Notes under the pieces: generated by a model
Seen by the model: only the letters and a program-made list of their open reading frames with translations
The model's database searches: none
What the model was told of the DNA's origin: nothing
Part shown: piece after piece, positions 25,225 to 33,925 of the stretch
Numbering within the stretch: the stretch's first letter is position 1
Layout of the letters: each line of letters opens with the position of its first letter
Program-made: the position numbers and the translations under genes
NCBI GenBank assembly: GCA_004144345.1
Contig: SEEL01000023.1
Span: forward strand, 1-51,242
Reading direction: 5' to 3'
Source of the DNA: Hyphomicrobiales bacterium
Lineage (GTDB): Bacteria > Pseudomonadota > Alphaproteobacteria > Rhizobiales > Devosiaceae
Length of the DNA stretch: 51,242 bases

Positions 25225-25530
25225 CTAGTGCGTCCAGGGAGTCTTGCGGTCGGAGCGGAAATTGTCCGGATAGCTGGCCCGCTTGGGCGTCGGCGTATGG
25301 GCCGGCTGCACGCTGTAGGGGATGCCATTGCTGCGCGCATAGCCCTCGGCGTCCTCGAGCGTCGGGAACGAAAGCCGGACCTGCGCCTGCGTATCGCTCG
25401 ACGCCGTGTAGCCCATCAGCGGCTCGATCTCGCGGGCTGTCGCCTGCTCGAACACCAGCACCCATTGCTTGGACTTGCCCCGGCCGGATTGCATGGCGTT
25501 GGGAGCGGGGCGGTAAATGCGTGCAGTCAT
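25225..25530 (-). CDS. NADH dehydrogenase complex I accessory subunit, NDUFS4-like
   Basis: 101 residues of the ETC complex I subunit family (NDUFS4, 18-kDa/AQDQ). MTARIYRPAPNAMQSGRGKS and SKQWVLVFEQATAREIEPLM fit the family, as does the terminal WTH. In alphaproteobacteria and mitochondria it binds the peripheral arm of complex I. ATG 25530 has GAGG at a good distance; an ORF start 4 codons earlier lacks one. The nuo operon is not in this window; NDUFS4 homologues in this group are often unlinked. Confidence 0.88.
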   Translation of the reverse strand: MTARIYRPAPNAMQSGRGKSKQWVLVFEQATAREIEPLMGYTASSDTQAQVRLSFPTLEDAEGYARSNGIPYSVQPAHTPTPKRASYPDNFRSDRKTPWTH

Positions 25531-25598
25531 CGCAATCCTCATGCTTTTGCGCCCCTCGGCGCAAAACCGGCCAGCGCTTTTGCGTGTGCCGTTCGAAA

Positions 25599-25675
25599 TG
25601 GTCGGGGCAAAGTGATTCGAACACTCGACCCCCGGTTCCCAAAACCGGTGCTCTACCAGGCTGAGCTATACCCCG
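25599..25675 (-). tRNA. tRNA-Pro (anticodon TGG)
   Basis: 77 bases including an encoded CCA (25599-25601). Acceptor stem CGGGGTA / TGCCCCG, D arm TAGCTCAGCCTGGTAGAGCA, anticodon stem CCGGT / ACCGG around loop TTTGGGA, and T arm with GTTCGAATC. The anticodon TGG reads proline codons. Confidence 0.95.
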
Positions 25676-25719
25676 AATTCCGCCTTGATCCGTTACCGGA
25701 GGCAGCCCAAAAGGGCAAT

Positions 25720-26493
25720 ATGGTCGACCTGACACGAAGCTGGCCCTGGGGCCTTGGTGAAAAGCGCTGGTGGCTCGCTTTTCTGGTGATGCTGGCCCTT
25801 GTGGGCCTCGCGCTGGTGGTGGACCGGCCGCTGTCGCTATGGGCGCAAAGCTGGCCGGACGCGGTCCGCGTGCCTTTGCGGGAGATCACCCGCTACGGCG
25901 AGTCGGACTGGATTCTCTATCCATCCGCCGTGCTGTTCCTGATCACCGGCGCCCTGGCGCTGCTGGTGCGCTGGAAGCTGATGCGGACGATGCTGTGGCA
26001 GTTTACGGCGCTCTACGGCTTCATTTTTACCGGGGTTGGCCTGCCCAGCCTCGCCACGACCATCGCCAAGCGCGTCATTGGCCGCGCCCGGCCGATGCAT
26101 TTCGACGAATATGGCTCGCTCGCCTTCCAGCCCAACTGGCTCGACTGGACCTTTCAGAGCTTCCCCTCGGGCCATTCGACCACGGCCTTTGCGCTGGCCG
26201 CCGTCGTCGGCTTCCTCTCAGCCCGCTGGTTCTATCCGGCGCTGGCGCTGGCCGTCGTCATCGGCATCTCGCGCGTCGCGCTCGGCGTCCACCACCCGAG
26301 CGATGTGGTCGCCGGGGCGATCGTCGGGCTCCTCGGCGCCTATGTCATCCGCTGGCTGTTCGCGCGCAGGGGCTGGGTGTTCACCCGGCTTGCCGATGGC
26401 GGTATCGCCATGCGGCCGGTCGCCTCGCTCCGGCGCTACTTCATCCTCAAGCGGCGCGGTATCGCTCCAGCGCCGCGGCAAGATCAGCCTTGA
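25720..26493 (+). CDS. PAP2-family membrane phosphatase
   Basis: 257 residues with about five or six membrane helices. All three phosphatase motifs are present: KRVIGRARP (KX6RP), FPSGHST (PSGH) and SRVALGVHHPSD (SRX5HX3D). Members remove phosphate from lipids such as undecaprenyl pyrophosphate, phosphatidylglycerophosphate or lipid A; the substrate here is unknown. The frame is open far upstream but ATG 25720 gives the family N-terminus. The gene begins 45 bases after the tRNA-Pro on the other strand, and its 3' end overlaps metC by 47 bases tail to tail. Confidence 0.92.
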   Translation: MVDLTRSWPWGLGEKRWWLAFLVMLALVGLALVVDRPLSLWAQSWPDAVRVPLREITRYGESDWILYPSAVLFLITGALALLVRWKLMRTMLWQFTALYGFIFTGVGLPSLATTIAKRVIGRARPMHFDEYGSLAFQPNWLDWTFQSFPSGHSTTAFALAAVVGFLSARWFYPALALAVVIGISRVALGVHHPSDVVAGAIVGLLGAYVIRWLFARRGWVFTRLADGGIAMRPVASLRRYFILKRRGIAPAPRQDQP

Positions 26494-27634
26494 GATCATC
26501 AAAGCTCTCAAGGCCGATATGCAGCCTGAGCATCGGCCCCGGCTCGTCCCAGCTCGTGGCGGTGCGGAGCTTGCCGGGCGTGATCGGCAGGCAAAGGCTC
26601 TCGAAGCCGCCCCACGACCAGCCCATGCCGAACAGATCGAAGCCGTCGACCATCGCCGCAAGGGCGGCCCGGGGCTTGGGCTCAAGCAGCACCGCAAAGG
26701 TGCTGCCCGCGCCGCTGAAATCGCGCTGGAAAATGGCATGATCGGGATGGCTGGGCAGCGCCGGATGGATCACCCGCCGGACGCCCGCCTCGCCTTCGAG
26801 CCAACGCGCCATCGCCGTCGAGCGCTCATTGTGCTCTTTCATGCGGAGAGCCAGCGTGCGGATACCGCGCGCCGCGAGGAAGCAGTCATCGGGCGACGCG
26901 CAGAGGCCCAGCAGCAGATGTGTGCGCTTGAGGTCCTTGAACCAGCGCTCATTGGCCGAGACCGTGCCGAACATCGTGTCGGAGTGGCCGACGAACATCT
27001 TGGTGCCGGCATGCACCACCAGATCGGCGCCCAGCGCCAGCGGCTTGTAATAAAGCGGCGTCGCCCAGGAATTATCCACGATCACCGCAATGTCGCGCGG
27101 CTTGGCGAGCGCCGCAATCGCCGGCAGATCCTGCAGTTCGAACGTCAGCGAGCCAGGGCTCTCGAGGAAGATCGCTTTGGTCCGCGCTGTGAGGAGGCTT
27201 TCGACCGAGGCGCCCGCCCGCGGGTCGAAGTAGCGCACGGTGATCCCCATCCGGGCCAGCACGCCGTCCGACACCCGGCGCGTCGGCAGGTACGCGCTGT
27301 CGGTGATCAGCACCTCATCGCCACTGTTCAGCACCGTCATCAGCGCAAGCGAGATGGCCGACAAACCGGAGGGCGCCAGCACAGTACCAGCGGCGCCTTC
27401 GAGTTCAGTGATGCAGTCTTCCACGCTCGCCGCGGAGGGATTGCCGGTTCGCCCATAGTCGAAGCGCGGCTCCGTGCTTTCGAGCGAATCCAGTGTCGGA
27501 AACAGGATAGTGGAACCCCGGTACACCGGTGTGTTCACATAACCCCAATGCTCTTCGGGGTGGCGGCCACCATGCGTTACGACTGTCTCGGCGCCGAAGC
27601 TCTTCTTGTTGCTGTTATTATTGCCCGCGCCCAT
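26447..27634 (-). CDS. metC: Cystathionine beta-lyase MetC
   Basis: 395 residues of the Cys/Met metabolism PLP enzyme family. The N-terminal GYVNTPVYRGSTILFP is typical of MetC, and the PLP lysine lies in HAGTKMFVGHSD. It cleaves cystathionine to homocysteine, ammonia and pyruvate. ATG 27634 with AGGG 5 bases upstream is preferred over a TTG five codons earlier. It is divergent from aapJQMP, as in rhizobia. The gene's last 47 bases run antisense to the PAP2 gene's end. Confidence 0.92.
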   Translation of the reverse strand: MGAGNNNSNKKSFGAETVVTHGGRHPEEHWGYVNTPVYRGSTILFPTLDSLESTEPRFDYGRTGNPSAASVEDCITELEGAAGTVLAPSGLSAISLALMTVLNSGDEVLITDSAYLPTRRVSDGVLARMGITVRYFDPRAGASVESLLTARTKAIFLESPGSLTFELQDLPAIAALAKPRDIAVIVDNSWATPLYYKPLALGADLVVHAGTKMFVGHSDTMFGTVSANERWFKDLKRTHLLLGLCASPDDCFLAARGIRTLALRMKEHNERSTAMARWLEGEAGVRRVIHPALPSHPDHAIFQRDFSGAGSTFAVLLEPKPRAALAAMVDGFDLFGMGWSWGGFESLCLPITPGKLRTATSWDEPGPMLRLHIGLESFDDLKADLAAALERYRAA

Positions 27635-27717
27635 AAGCACCCTGCTCAAAAAACCACCAAACCCGTAGGTCTGAACAAAAGACGGTCAGTATTGTTGCCA
27701 CATTCCCGTCACAACGC

Positions 27718-27733
27718 TTGACGCATCCGTCAA
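27718..27733. promoter_or_regulatory. Palindrome in the metC-aapJ divergent region
   Basis: TTGACGCATCCGTCAA is a perfect 6-bp inverted repeat with a 4-base spacer, in the 215-bp region between metC (-) and aapJ (+). Its TTGACG could be a -35 element on either strand, but a good -10 at 17 bases is not seen on either, so this is an operator candidate only. It is not an FNR box, whose half-sites would be two bases closer. Confidence 0.4.
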
Positions 27734-27788
27734 TTGCCGCTTCCATGACTACCAGCATCACCGTTCGCATGAAAGCGCCGGTGGTACC

Positions 27789-27816
27789 GCCGGTCTCCTC
27801 GGGAGACGGGACCGGC
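27789..27816 (+). other. Leader hairpin ahead of aapJ
   Basis: GCCGGT and ACCGGC flank a perfect inner stem GTCTCC-TCG-GGAGAC, giving a strong hairpin about 35 bases before the aapJ ATG. It may stabilise the abundant binding-protein mRNA or act in regulation. Confidence 0.4.
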
Positions 27817-27849
27817 CAAAAACAGGGTCAGGAAACAAGGGCAAAACCT

Positions 27850-28866
27850 ATGAAGAAATCTCTCTTTGGCGTGGCAATCGCGGCCTCGCTGGCGCTGACG
27901 GCAACCGCCGCGTTCGCGGATACCCTCGCCGACGTCAAGGCGCGCGGTCATCTGTTGTGCGGCGTGTCGGAAGGCACCGCCGGCTTCGAGACGCCCGACG
28001 CCAACAATGAGTGGAGCGGCATCGACGTCGACTATTGCCGCGCTATCGCCGCGGCGATCTTCAACGACGCCAAGGCCGTGCGCTTCGTCACGTCGAACTC
28101 GACCGTCCGCTGGCAGCAGCTGGGCTCGCGCGAAGTTGACGTCCTGGCGCGTACGTCGACCTGGACGATGACTCGCGACACGACGCTCGGTCTCACCTTC
28201 GTCGCCCCGATCTACTACGACGGTCAGGGCTTCATGGTGCACAAGGAAACCGGCATCAAGTCGGCGCTCGAGCTTGGCGGTGCCACGCTCTGCATCGAAG
28301 CCGGCACCACGACCGAGCTGAACGCTGCGGACTACTTCGCGGCCAACAACCTCGAATACAACCCGGTGACCTTCGTCACCCAGGACGAAGCGTACAAGGC
28401 CTACGAAGAAGGCCGTTGCGACGCGTTCACCACCGACCGTTCGGCTCTCGCCGGCAACCGTCTGCTGCTCGCCGTTCCCGATGACCACGTGCTCCTGCCG
28501 GAAGTCATCTCGAAGGAGCCGCTGTCCTCGGTGGTCCGTCAGGGCGACGATTTGTGGTTCAAGATCGCCCGCTGGGTGTTCAACGCGCAGCTCGAAGCCG
28601 AGGAACTCGGCGTGTCGTCCGCCAACGTCGATGAGATGCTGGCGTCCGAAAACCCGGGCGTCCGTCGTCTGCTCGGCGTCGAAGGCGACTTCGGTACGCC
28701 GCTCGGCCTGACCAAGGACTGGGCTTACCAGGTCATCAAGCTGGTCGGTAACTACGCCGAAATCTTCGACCGCAACGTCGGCGCCGGCTCGCCGATCGGT
28801 CTGGAGCGTGGCGTGAATGCCCTGTGGAAGGACGGCGGCATCCAGTACGCGCCGCCGATCCGCTAA
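27850..28866 (+). CDS. aapJ: General L-amino acid ABC transporter, periplasmic binding protein AapJ
   Basis: 338 residues with a signal peptide (MKKSLFGVAIAASLALTATA, cleavage near AFA). The mature protein has TLADVKARGHLLCGVSEGTA and WSGIDVDYCRAIAAAIF, typical of AapJ/BztA binding proteins of family 3, which bind a broad range of L-amino acids. The start is the ATG with AAGGG upstream; the long frame upstream covers the leader region and is not used. First gene of aapJQMP plus a second binding protein; a 10-bp hairpin follows the stop and probably gives it more message than the permease genes. Confidence 0.94.
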   Translation: MKKSLFGVAIAASLALTATAAFADTLADVKARGHLLCGVSEGTAGFETPDANNEWSGIDVDYCRAIAAAIFNDAKAVRFVTSNSTVRWQQLGSREVDVLARTSTWTMTRDTTLGLTFVAPIYYDGQGFMVHKETGIKSALELGGATLCIEAGTTTELNAADYFAANNLEYNPVTFVTQDEAYKAYEEGRCDAFTTDRSALAGNRLLLAVPDDHVLLPEVISKEPLSSVVRQGDDLWFKIARWVFNAQLEAEELGVSSANVDEMLASENPGVRRLLGVEGDFGTPLGLTKDWAYQVIKLVGNYAEIFDRNVGAGSPIGLERGVNALWKDGGIQYAPPIR

Positions 28867-28874
28867 GGACAAGC

Positions 28875-28902
28875 TGGGCCCTTCTAAGAGGGGAAGGGCC
28901 CA
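28875..28902 (+). other. Intercistronic hairpin aapJ-aapQ
   Basis: A perfect 10-bp stem TGGGCCCTTC / GAAGGGCCCA with an 8-base loop lies 8 bases after the aapJ stop. No T tract follows, so it is more likely an mRNA stabiliser/partial terminator, as is common after binding-protein genes, than a full stop. Confidence 0.6.
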
Positions 28903-28967
28903 CAACGGCTTCTCGCGTCCGACGTTCGCGCCGGACGCCCCTATCGGGCAGGGTGGGTGATCTCCTC

Positions 28968-30158
28968 ATGGCAGTTGATACAGCCGGGCGCTTGGCGCCG
29001 CAGAAAACGGCTTTCTATAACGACCCCGTGATCCGGGGTTTCCTGTACCAGGGACTGGTCATCCTGTTGGTCGTGGCAGCCGGTTACTGGCTGGTCACCA
29101 ACGCGATCACGAACCTGCGGGCACAGGGCAAGACCTTCGGTTTCGATTTTCTCGGCAATACGGCCGGGTTCGACATCGCCTTCAAGCTGATCCCCTACGA
29201 CCGCACGTCGACCTATCTCGACGTGTTCAAGGTCGGCTTGCTGAACACTCTGCTGGTGTCGGTGATCGGCATCATTATTTCCACCGTCCTCGGCTTTGTC
29301 CTCGGCATCGCGCGCCTCTCCAGGAACTGGCTCGTCGCGAACATTGCCGCGGTCTATGTCGAAGTGACGCGCAACATCCCGCCGCTGCTGCAGCTCTTCA
29401 TCTGGTACTTCGCCGTGCTCAAGGTGATGCCGCCGGTCAAACAGAGCTTCAATTTCGGCGACATGTTCTTCCTCAACGGCCGCGGCTTTTACGGGCCGGT
29501 GCCGATCTTCGACGACAAATTCGTCTGGACGGCGGTCGCTTTCGTGGTGAGCATCGTGGCCGCGGTGCTGCTGCGGCGCTGGGCCAAACTGCGGCTCGAG
29601 CGTACGGGCCAGCGCTTCCCCGTCTTCCTTACCGCGCTGGCGATCATCGTCGGCCTGACCACGGCGGTGTTCCTGCTGTCGGGCACGCAGGTCACGTTCA
29701 ACCTGCCGGCCCTGGCGGGTTTCAACTTCAGGGGCGGCTTCGCGGCGCCGCCGGAATTGACGGCGCTGGTGGTCGGCCTCTCAATCTACCATGCGACCTT
29801 CATCGGCGAGAACGTTCGCGCCGGCATCCAGGCGGTCAGCCACGGCCAGACCGAGGCGGCGCAGTCGCTTGGCCTCAAGGACAATGACCGGCTGCGGCTG
29901 GTGATTATCCCGCAGGCGATGCGGGTGATCATTCCGCCGACCACCAGCGAGTATCTGAGCCTCGCCAAGAACTCGTCGCTCGGCGCCGCCATCGCGTTTC
30001 CGGAACTGGTCTCGATTTTTTCGGGCACCGCGCTCAATCAGGCGGGCCGCGCCATCGAGATCGTTGGCATGACCATGGCGGTCTACCTGACCTTCTCGCT
30101 GCTCACCTCGTTCCTGATGAACATCTACAATGCGCGCGTCGCGCTGGTTGAACGGTGA
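28968..30158 (+). CDS. aapQ: General L-amino acid ABC transporter permease AapQ
   Basis: 396 residues with about eight membrane helices. The conserved permease (EAA) loop appears as HGQTEAAQSLGLKDNDRLRL, then IIPQAMRVIIPPTTSEYLSL. ATG 28968 gives MAVDTAGRLAPQKTAFYNDP; the frame upstream to 28824 lies partly in aapJ. It forms the membrane channel with AapM. Confidence 0.93.
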   Translation: MAVDTAGRLAPQKTAFYNDPVIRGFLYQGLVILLVVAAGYWLVTNAITNLRAQGKTFGFDFLGNTAGFDIAFKLIPYDRTSTYLDVFKVGLLNTLLVSVIGIIISTVLGFVLGIARLSRNWLVANIAAVYVEVTRNIPPLLQLFIWYFAVLKVMPPVKQSFNFGDMFFLNGRGFYGPVPIFDDKFVWTAVAFVVSIVAAVLLRRWAKLRLERTGQRFPVFLTALAIIVGLTTAVFLLSGTQVTFNLPALAGFNFRGGFAAPPELTALVVGLSIYHATFIGENVRAGIQAVSHGQTEAAQSLGLKDNDRLRLVIIPQAMRVIIPPTTSEYLSLAKNSSLGAAIAFPELVSIFSGTALNQAGRAIEIVGMTMAVYLTFSLLTSFLMNIYNARVALVER

Positions 30159-30167
30159 GGGCGCGCC

Positions 30168-31295
30168 ATGACTGACACCAGCTACCAATATGTCCGCCAC
30201 ACCGAGGCGCCCAAGCTGCCGCCGCCGGGCCGCTCGACCGGCATCATCCACTGGTTGCGCTCGAACCTGTTCTCGAGTGTCTCCAACACGATCCTGACGA
30301 TTGTCACGGTCATCTTCCTCAGCTGGCTGCTGCCGCTGCTCTACAACTTCCTCATCGGCCGGGCGGTCTTCACCGGCACGATGGACGATTGCCGTGTCGA
30401 GACGTTCGGCGCCTGCTGGGTGTTTATCACCGGCCGCGCCAGCTTCATGTTCTACGGCTTCTACCCGATGACCGAGTATTGGCGGCCGAACACGGTCTTC
30501 ATCCTCGGCCTGCTGCTGGTCATCCCTCTGCTGATGCCCAAGGCGCCGTTCAAGCTCGCCAACCTCATCGCCTTCTTCGTCGTCTACCCGATCATCGCGG
30601 TGACGCTGCTCATCGGCGGCGTGTTCGGCCTTGAACATGTGCCCACCGAAAAATGGGGCGGGCTGATGCTCACCCTCGTGCTGTCGGTGGTGGGCGTCGT
30701 GGGATCATTCCCCATCGGCATCCTGCTCGCCCTTGGGCGCCGCTCCAACATGCCGATCATCAAGACGATCTGCATCCTGACCATTGAACTGTGGCGCGCC
30801 GTACCGCTGATCACGGTGCTGTTCATGGCCTCGGTCATGCTGCCGCTGTTCGTGCCGAGCGGGTTTACCGTCGACAAGGTCATCCGCGCCATGATCGGCA
30901 TCACGATCTTCTACGGCGCCTACATGGCCGAGACGATCCGCGGCGGCCTCCAGGCGATGCCGCGCGGCCAGTTCGAAGCGGCGTCGGCACTCGGCCTCAA
31001 TTACTGGAAGTCGATGATCTTCATCATCCTGCCGCAGGCGCTGAAATATGTGATCCCGGGCATCGTCGGCACCTTCATCTCGCTGGTGAAGGACACGTCG
31101 CTGGTCTCGATCATCGGCATGTTCGACCTGCTTAACGCCATCAACGCAGCCGGCTCGGACGCCGCGTGGGCATCGCCCACCAAGAGCTTCACCGGCTACG
31201 CCTTCGCCATCGGCATCTTCTTCGTGCTGTGCTTCTCGCTGTCGCGCTACGCCAAGTACATGGAAAACCGTCTCAACACCGGACATAAGAGGTAG
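30168..31295 (+). CDS. aapM: General L-amino acid ABC transporter permease AapM
   Basis: 375 residues, multi-pass. The EAA loop is [20 protein letters not shown] and then [19 protein letters not shown]. Residues [20 protein letters not shown] are typical of family-3 permeases. It begins 9 bases after aapQ and ends 2 bases before aapP, so it is in one transcript with both. Confidence 0.93.
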   Translation: MTDTSYQYVRHTEAPKLPPPGRSTGIIHWLRSNLFSSVSNTILTIVTVIFLSWLLPLLYNFLIGRAVFTGTMDDCRVETFGACWVFITGRASFMFYGFYPMTEYWRPNTVFILGLLLVIPLLMPKAPFKLANLIAFFVVYPIIAVTLLIGGVFGLEHVPTEKWGGLMLTLVLSVVGVVGSFPIGILLALGRRSNMPIIKTICILTIELWRAVPLITVLFMASVMLPLFVPSGFTVDKVIRAMIGITIFYGAYMAETIRGGLQAMPRGQFEAASALGLNYWKSMIFIILPQALKYVIPGIVGTFISLVKDTSLVSIIGMFDLLNAINAAGSDAAWASPTKSFTGYAFAIGIFFVLCFSLSRYAKYMENRLNTGHKR

Positions 31296-31297
31296 TC

Positions 31298-32092
<795 letters not shown>

Positions 32093-32165
32093 GGTGTGAC
32101 GGTTACGTGCCTTGACCCGTCCGTCCCGGTGGTGAAGATGCCGCCGGGGCCGAAGGAGCATGTGC

Positions 32166-33203
32166 TTGAGACTGATCAAGACCGCCGCCGCGACGCTTTT
32201 GATGCTCGCGACGCTGGCAATTCCCGCCATCGCCCAGACCGAGATCGTCGACGGGCCGACGCTGGCCGCCGTCAAGGCGCGCGGCCACCTGGTGTGCGCC
32301 GGCACCGATCCACTGCCCGGCTTTGCCCAGCTCAATACGGAGGGGCGCTGGGTCGGTTTCGATGTCGATTTCTGTCGCGCCGTGGCAACCGCGGTCTTCG
32401 GCAATCCGGGTGCTCTTGAGTTCCGTGCGCTCACCGGCAGCGGACGCTTCGCCCAGTTGCAGAACGGTGAGATCGACGTCATCGCCCGCAACGCGCCGTG
32501 GACCATGGGTCGCGACACCGGGTACGGCGCGCGCTTCCTCGCGCCGCTGTTCTATGACGGGCAGGCCTTCATGGCGCCGCAGTCGCTCGGCGTCGTGTCG
32601 GCCTACCAGCTCGACAATCTGCGCGTCTGCGTGCTCGACGAGGGCGATGAGTTGCAGGCGCTGCAGGAGTTCAGCTTCGTCAATCAGGCCAACTACAACG
32701 AGGTACTCTACGAAGCGCGCGAGGATCTCGCGGTCGCCTATGGCGAGGGGCGCTGCGACGCTGTTTCCGCCCCGGCAAGCTGGCTCAACGCCATGCGCCG
32801 CAGCCTGCCGTCGCCGCAGACGCACACGATCCTGCCCGAGCGCATCAGCAAATCCGTATTCGGCCCGGTCGTGCGGGATGGCGACGACCAATGGGCCAAG
32901 ATCGTGCAGTGGACGGCCTTCGCACTGGTCAACGCCGAGTCGATGGGCGTGACGTCGTTGAACGTGCAATCGCTGAGCGCGGCCAAGACGCACCGTATCC
33001 GCCGCCTCTTGGGGCTCGAGGGCAGTTACGGCCCCGCCATTGGCCTCACGTCCGATTTCATGAAGAAGGTGATCAGTGCCGTTGGCAATTACGGCGAGAT
33101 CTTCGAGCGGAATTTCGGCGCCAGCACCGGGGCCGATGTGCCACGAGGGCAGAACGCCCTGTGGCTCAATGGCGGGCTGCTCTACGCCCCCAACATCGAG
33201 TAG
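32166..33203 (+). CDS. Second AapJ-like amino-acid binding protein, likely TTG start
   Basis: 345 residues from a TTG at 32166, which has AAGGAG exactly 7 bases upstream; an ATG at 32160 in the same frame is only 1 base from that site. The start gives a signal peptide (MRLIKTAAATLLMLATLAIP, cleavage after AIA). The mature part has TLAAVKARGHLVCAGTDPLP and WVGFDVDFCRAVATAVF, clearly paralogous to AapJ but diverged, with changed binding-pocket residues (for example VIARNAPWTMGRDTGYG). It lies 73 bases after aapP on the same strand, suggesting an alternate binding protein for the same permease; its ligand is unknown. Confidence 0.87.
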   Translation: MRLIKTAAATLLMLATLAIPAIAQTEIVDGPTLAAVKARGHLVCAGTDPLPGFAQLNTEGRWVGFDVDFCRAVATAVFGNPGALEFRALTGSGRFAQLQNGEIDVIARNAPWTMGRDTGYGARFLAPLFYDGQAFMAPQSLGVVSAYQLDNLRVCVLDEGDELQALQEFSFVNQANYNEVLYEAREDLAVAYGEGRCDAVSAPASWLNAMRRSLPSPQTHTILPERISKSVFGPVVRDGDDQWAKIVQWTAFALVNAESMGVTSLNVQSLSAAKTHRIRRLLGLEGSYGPAIGLTSDFMKKVISAVGNYGEIFERNFGASTGADVPRGQNALWLNGGLLYAPNIE

Positions 33204-33206
33204 GCG

Positions 33207-33923
33207 TCAGGCAAAGAGCAGGGCGACGCGGCGGTTCTGCGCGCCCTTCTTCTCGATCTTGCCCAGCTTCAGCGGGCCGATCTCCGATGTGTTGGCGACA
33301 TGCGTGCCGCCGCAGGGCTGGAGGTCGACATCGCCAATACGGATCAGCCGGACGCGGCCCTGGCCAATTGGCGGCTTGACCTTCATCGTCTTGATCAGCC
33401 CGGGATTGGCGGCCATCTCGTCGTCAGTGATCCATTCCTCGCTGACCGCATGATTGCCCGCGGCCATCGCGTTGAGCTTCGCCTCAAGCTCGGCGAGGTT
33501 CTCGGGCACTTCGGGCATGTCGAAATCGAGCCGCCCCTTGTCCTCGCCGATCGAGCCGCCGGTGACCGGGAACGGAAACACCACCGACAGCAGGTGCAGC
33601 GCCGTGTGCATCCGCATCAGCCGGTGGCGCTTGTCCCAGTCGAGTTCCAGGGTCACGCGGTCGCCAACTGACATCGCTGGCGACTCCGCAGCGGGCAGAT
33701 GCGCGATCCGCGTCTTGTCGCCCTCGGGATGGACGACATTGACCACCGGCACGATCCTGTCGCCGGCGATGATGCGGCCCGTGTCATTGGGCTGTCCGCC
33801 CGACGCGGCATAAAAGATCGTCCGGTCGAGCGAAATGCCGCCATCCTCGCCGATGCCCGTCACCACCGCGTCGAGCGTTTTGAGATAGCTCTGCGAGCGG
33901 AACACGAATTCGGTCATCGTCAT
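33207..33923 (-). CDS. Alanyl-tRNA editing protein AlaX
   Basis: 238 residues of the free-standing editing domain of alanyl-tRNA synthetase. The SGGQ-type motif YAASGGQPNDTG and the zinc-binding HTALH and CGGTH motifs are present. AlaX proteins hydrolyse Ser- or Gly-tRNA(Ala). The frame starts ATG 33923; an ATG 2 codons later has AGGT at a good distance and is also possible. It ends 3 bases from the convergent binding-protein gene. Confidence 0.92.
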   Translation of the reverse strand: MTMTEFVFRSQSYLKTLDAVVTGIGEDGGISLDRTIFYAASGGQPNDTGRIIAGDRIVPVVNVVHPEGDKTRIAHLPAAESPAMSVGDRVTLELDWDKRHRLMRMHTALHLLSVVFPFPVTGGSIGEDKGRLDFDMPEVPENLAELEAKLNAMAAGNHAVSEEWITDDEMAANPGLIKTMKVKPPIGQGRVRLIRIGDVDLQPCGGTHVANTSEIGPLKLGKIEKKGAQNRRVALLFA

Positions 33924-33925
33924 AC

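Noticed and set aside
23896-25719. Very long N-terminal extension of the PAP2 gene
   Set aside because: The frame crosses the oxidoreductase, TraB-like and tRNA-Pro genes; family sequence begins at ATG 25720.
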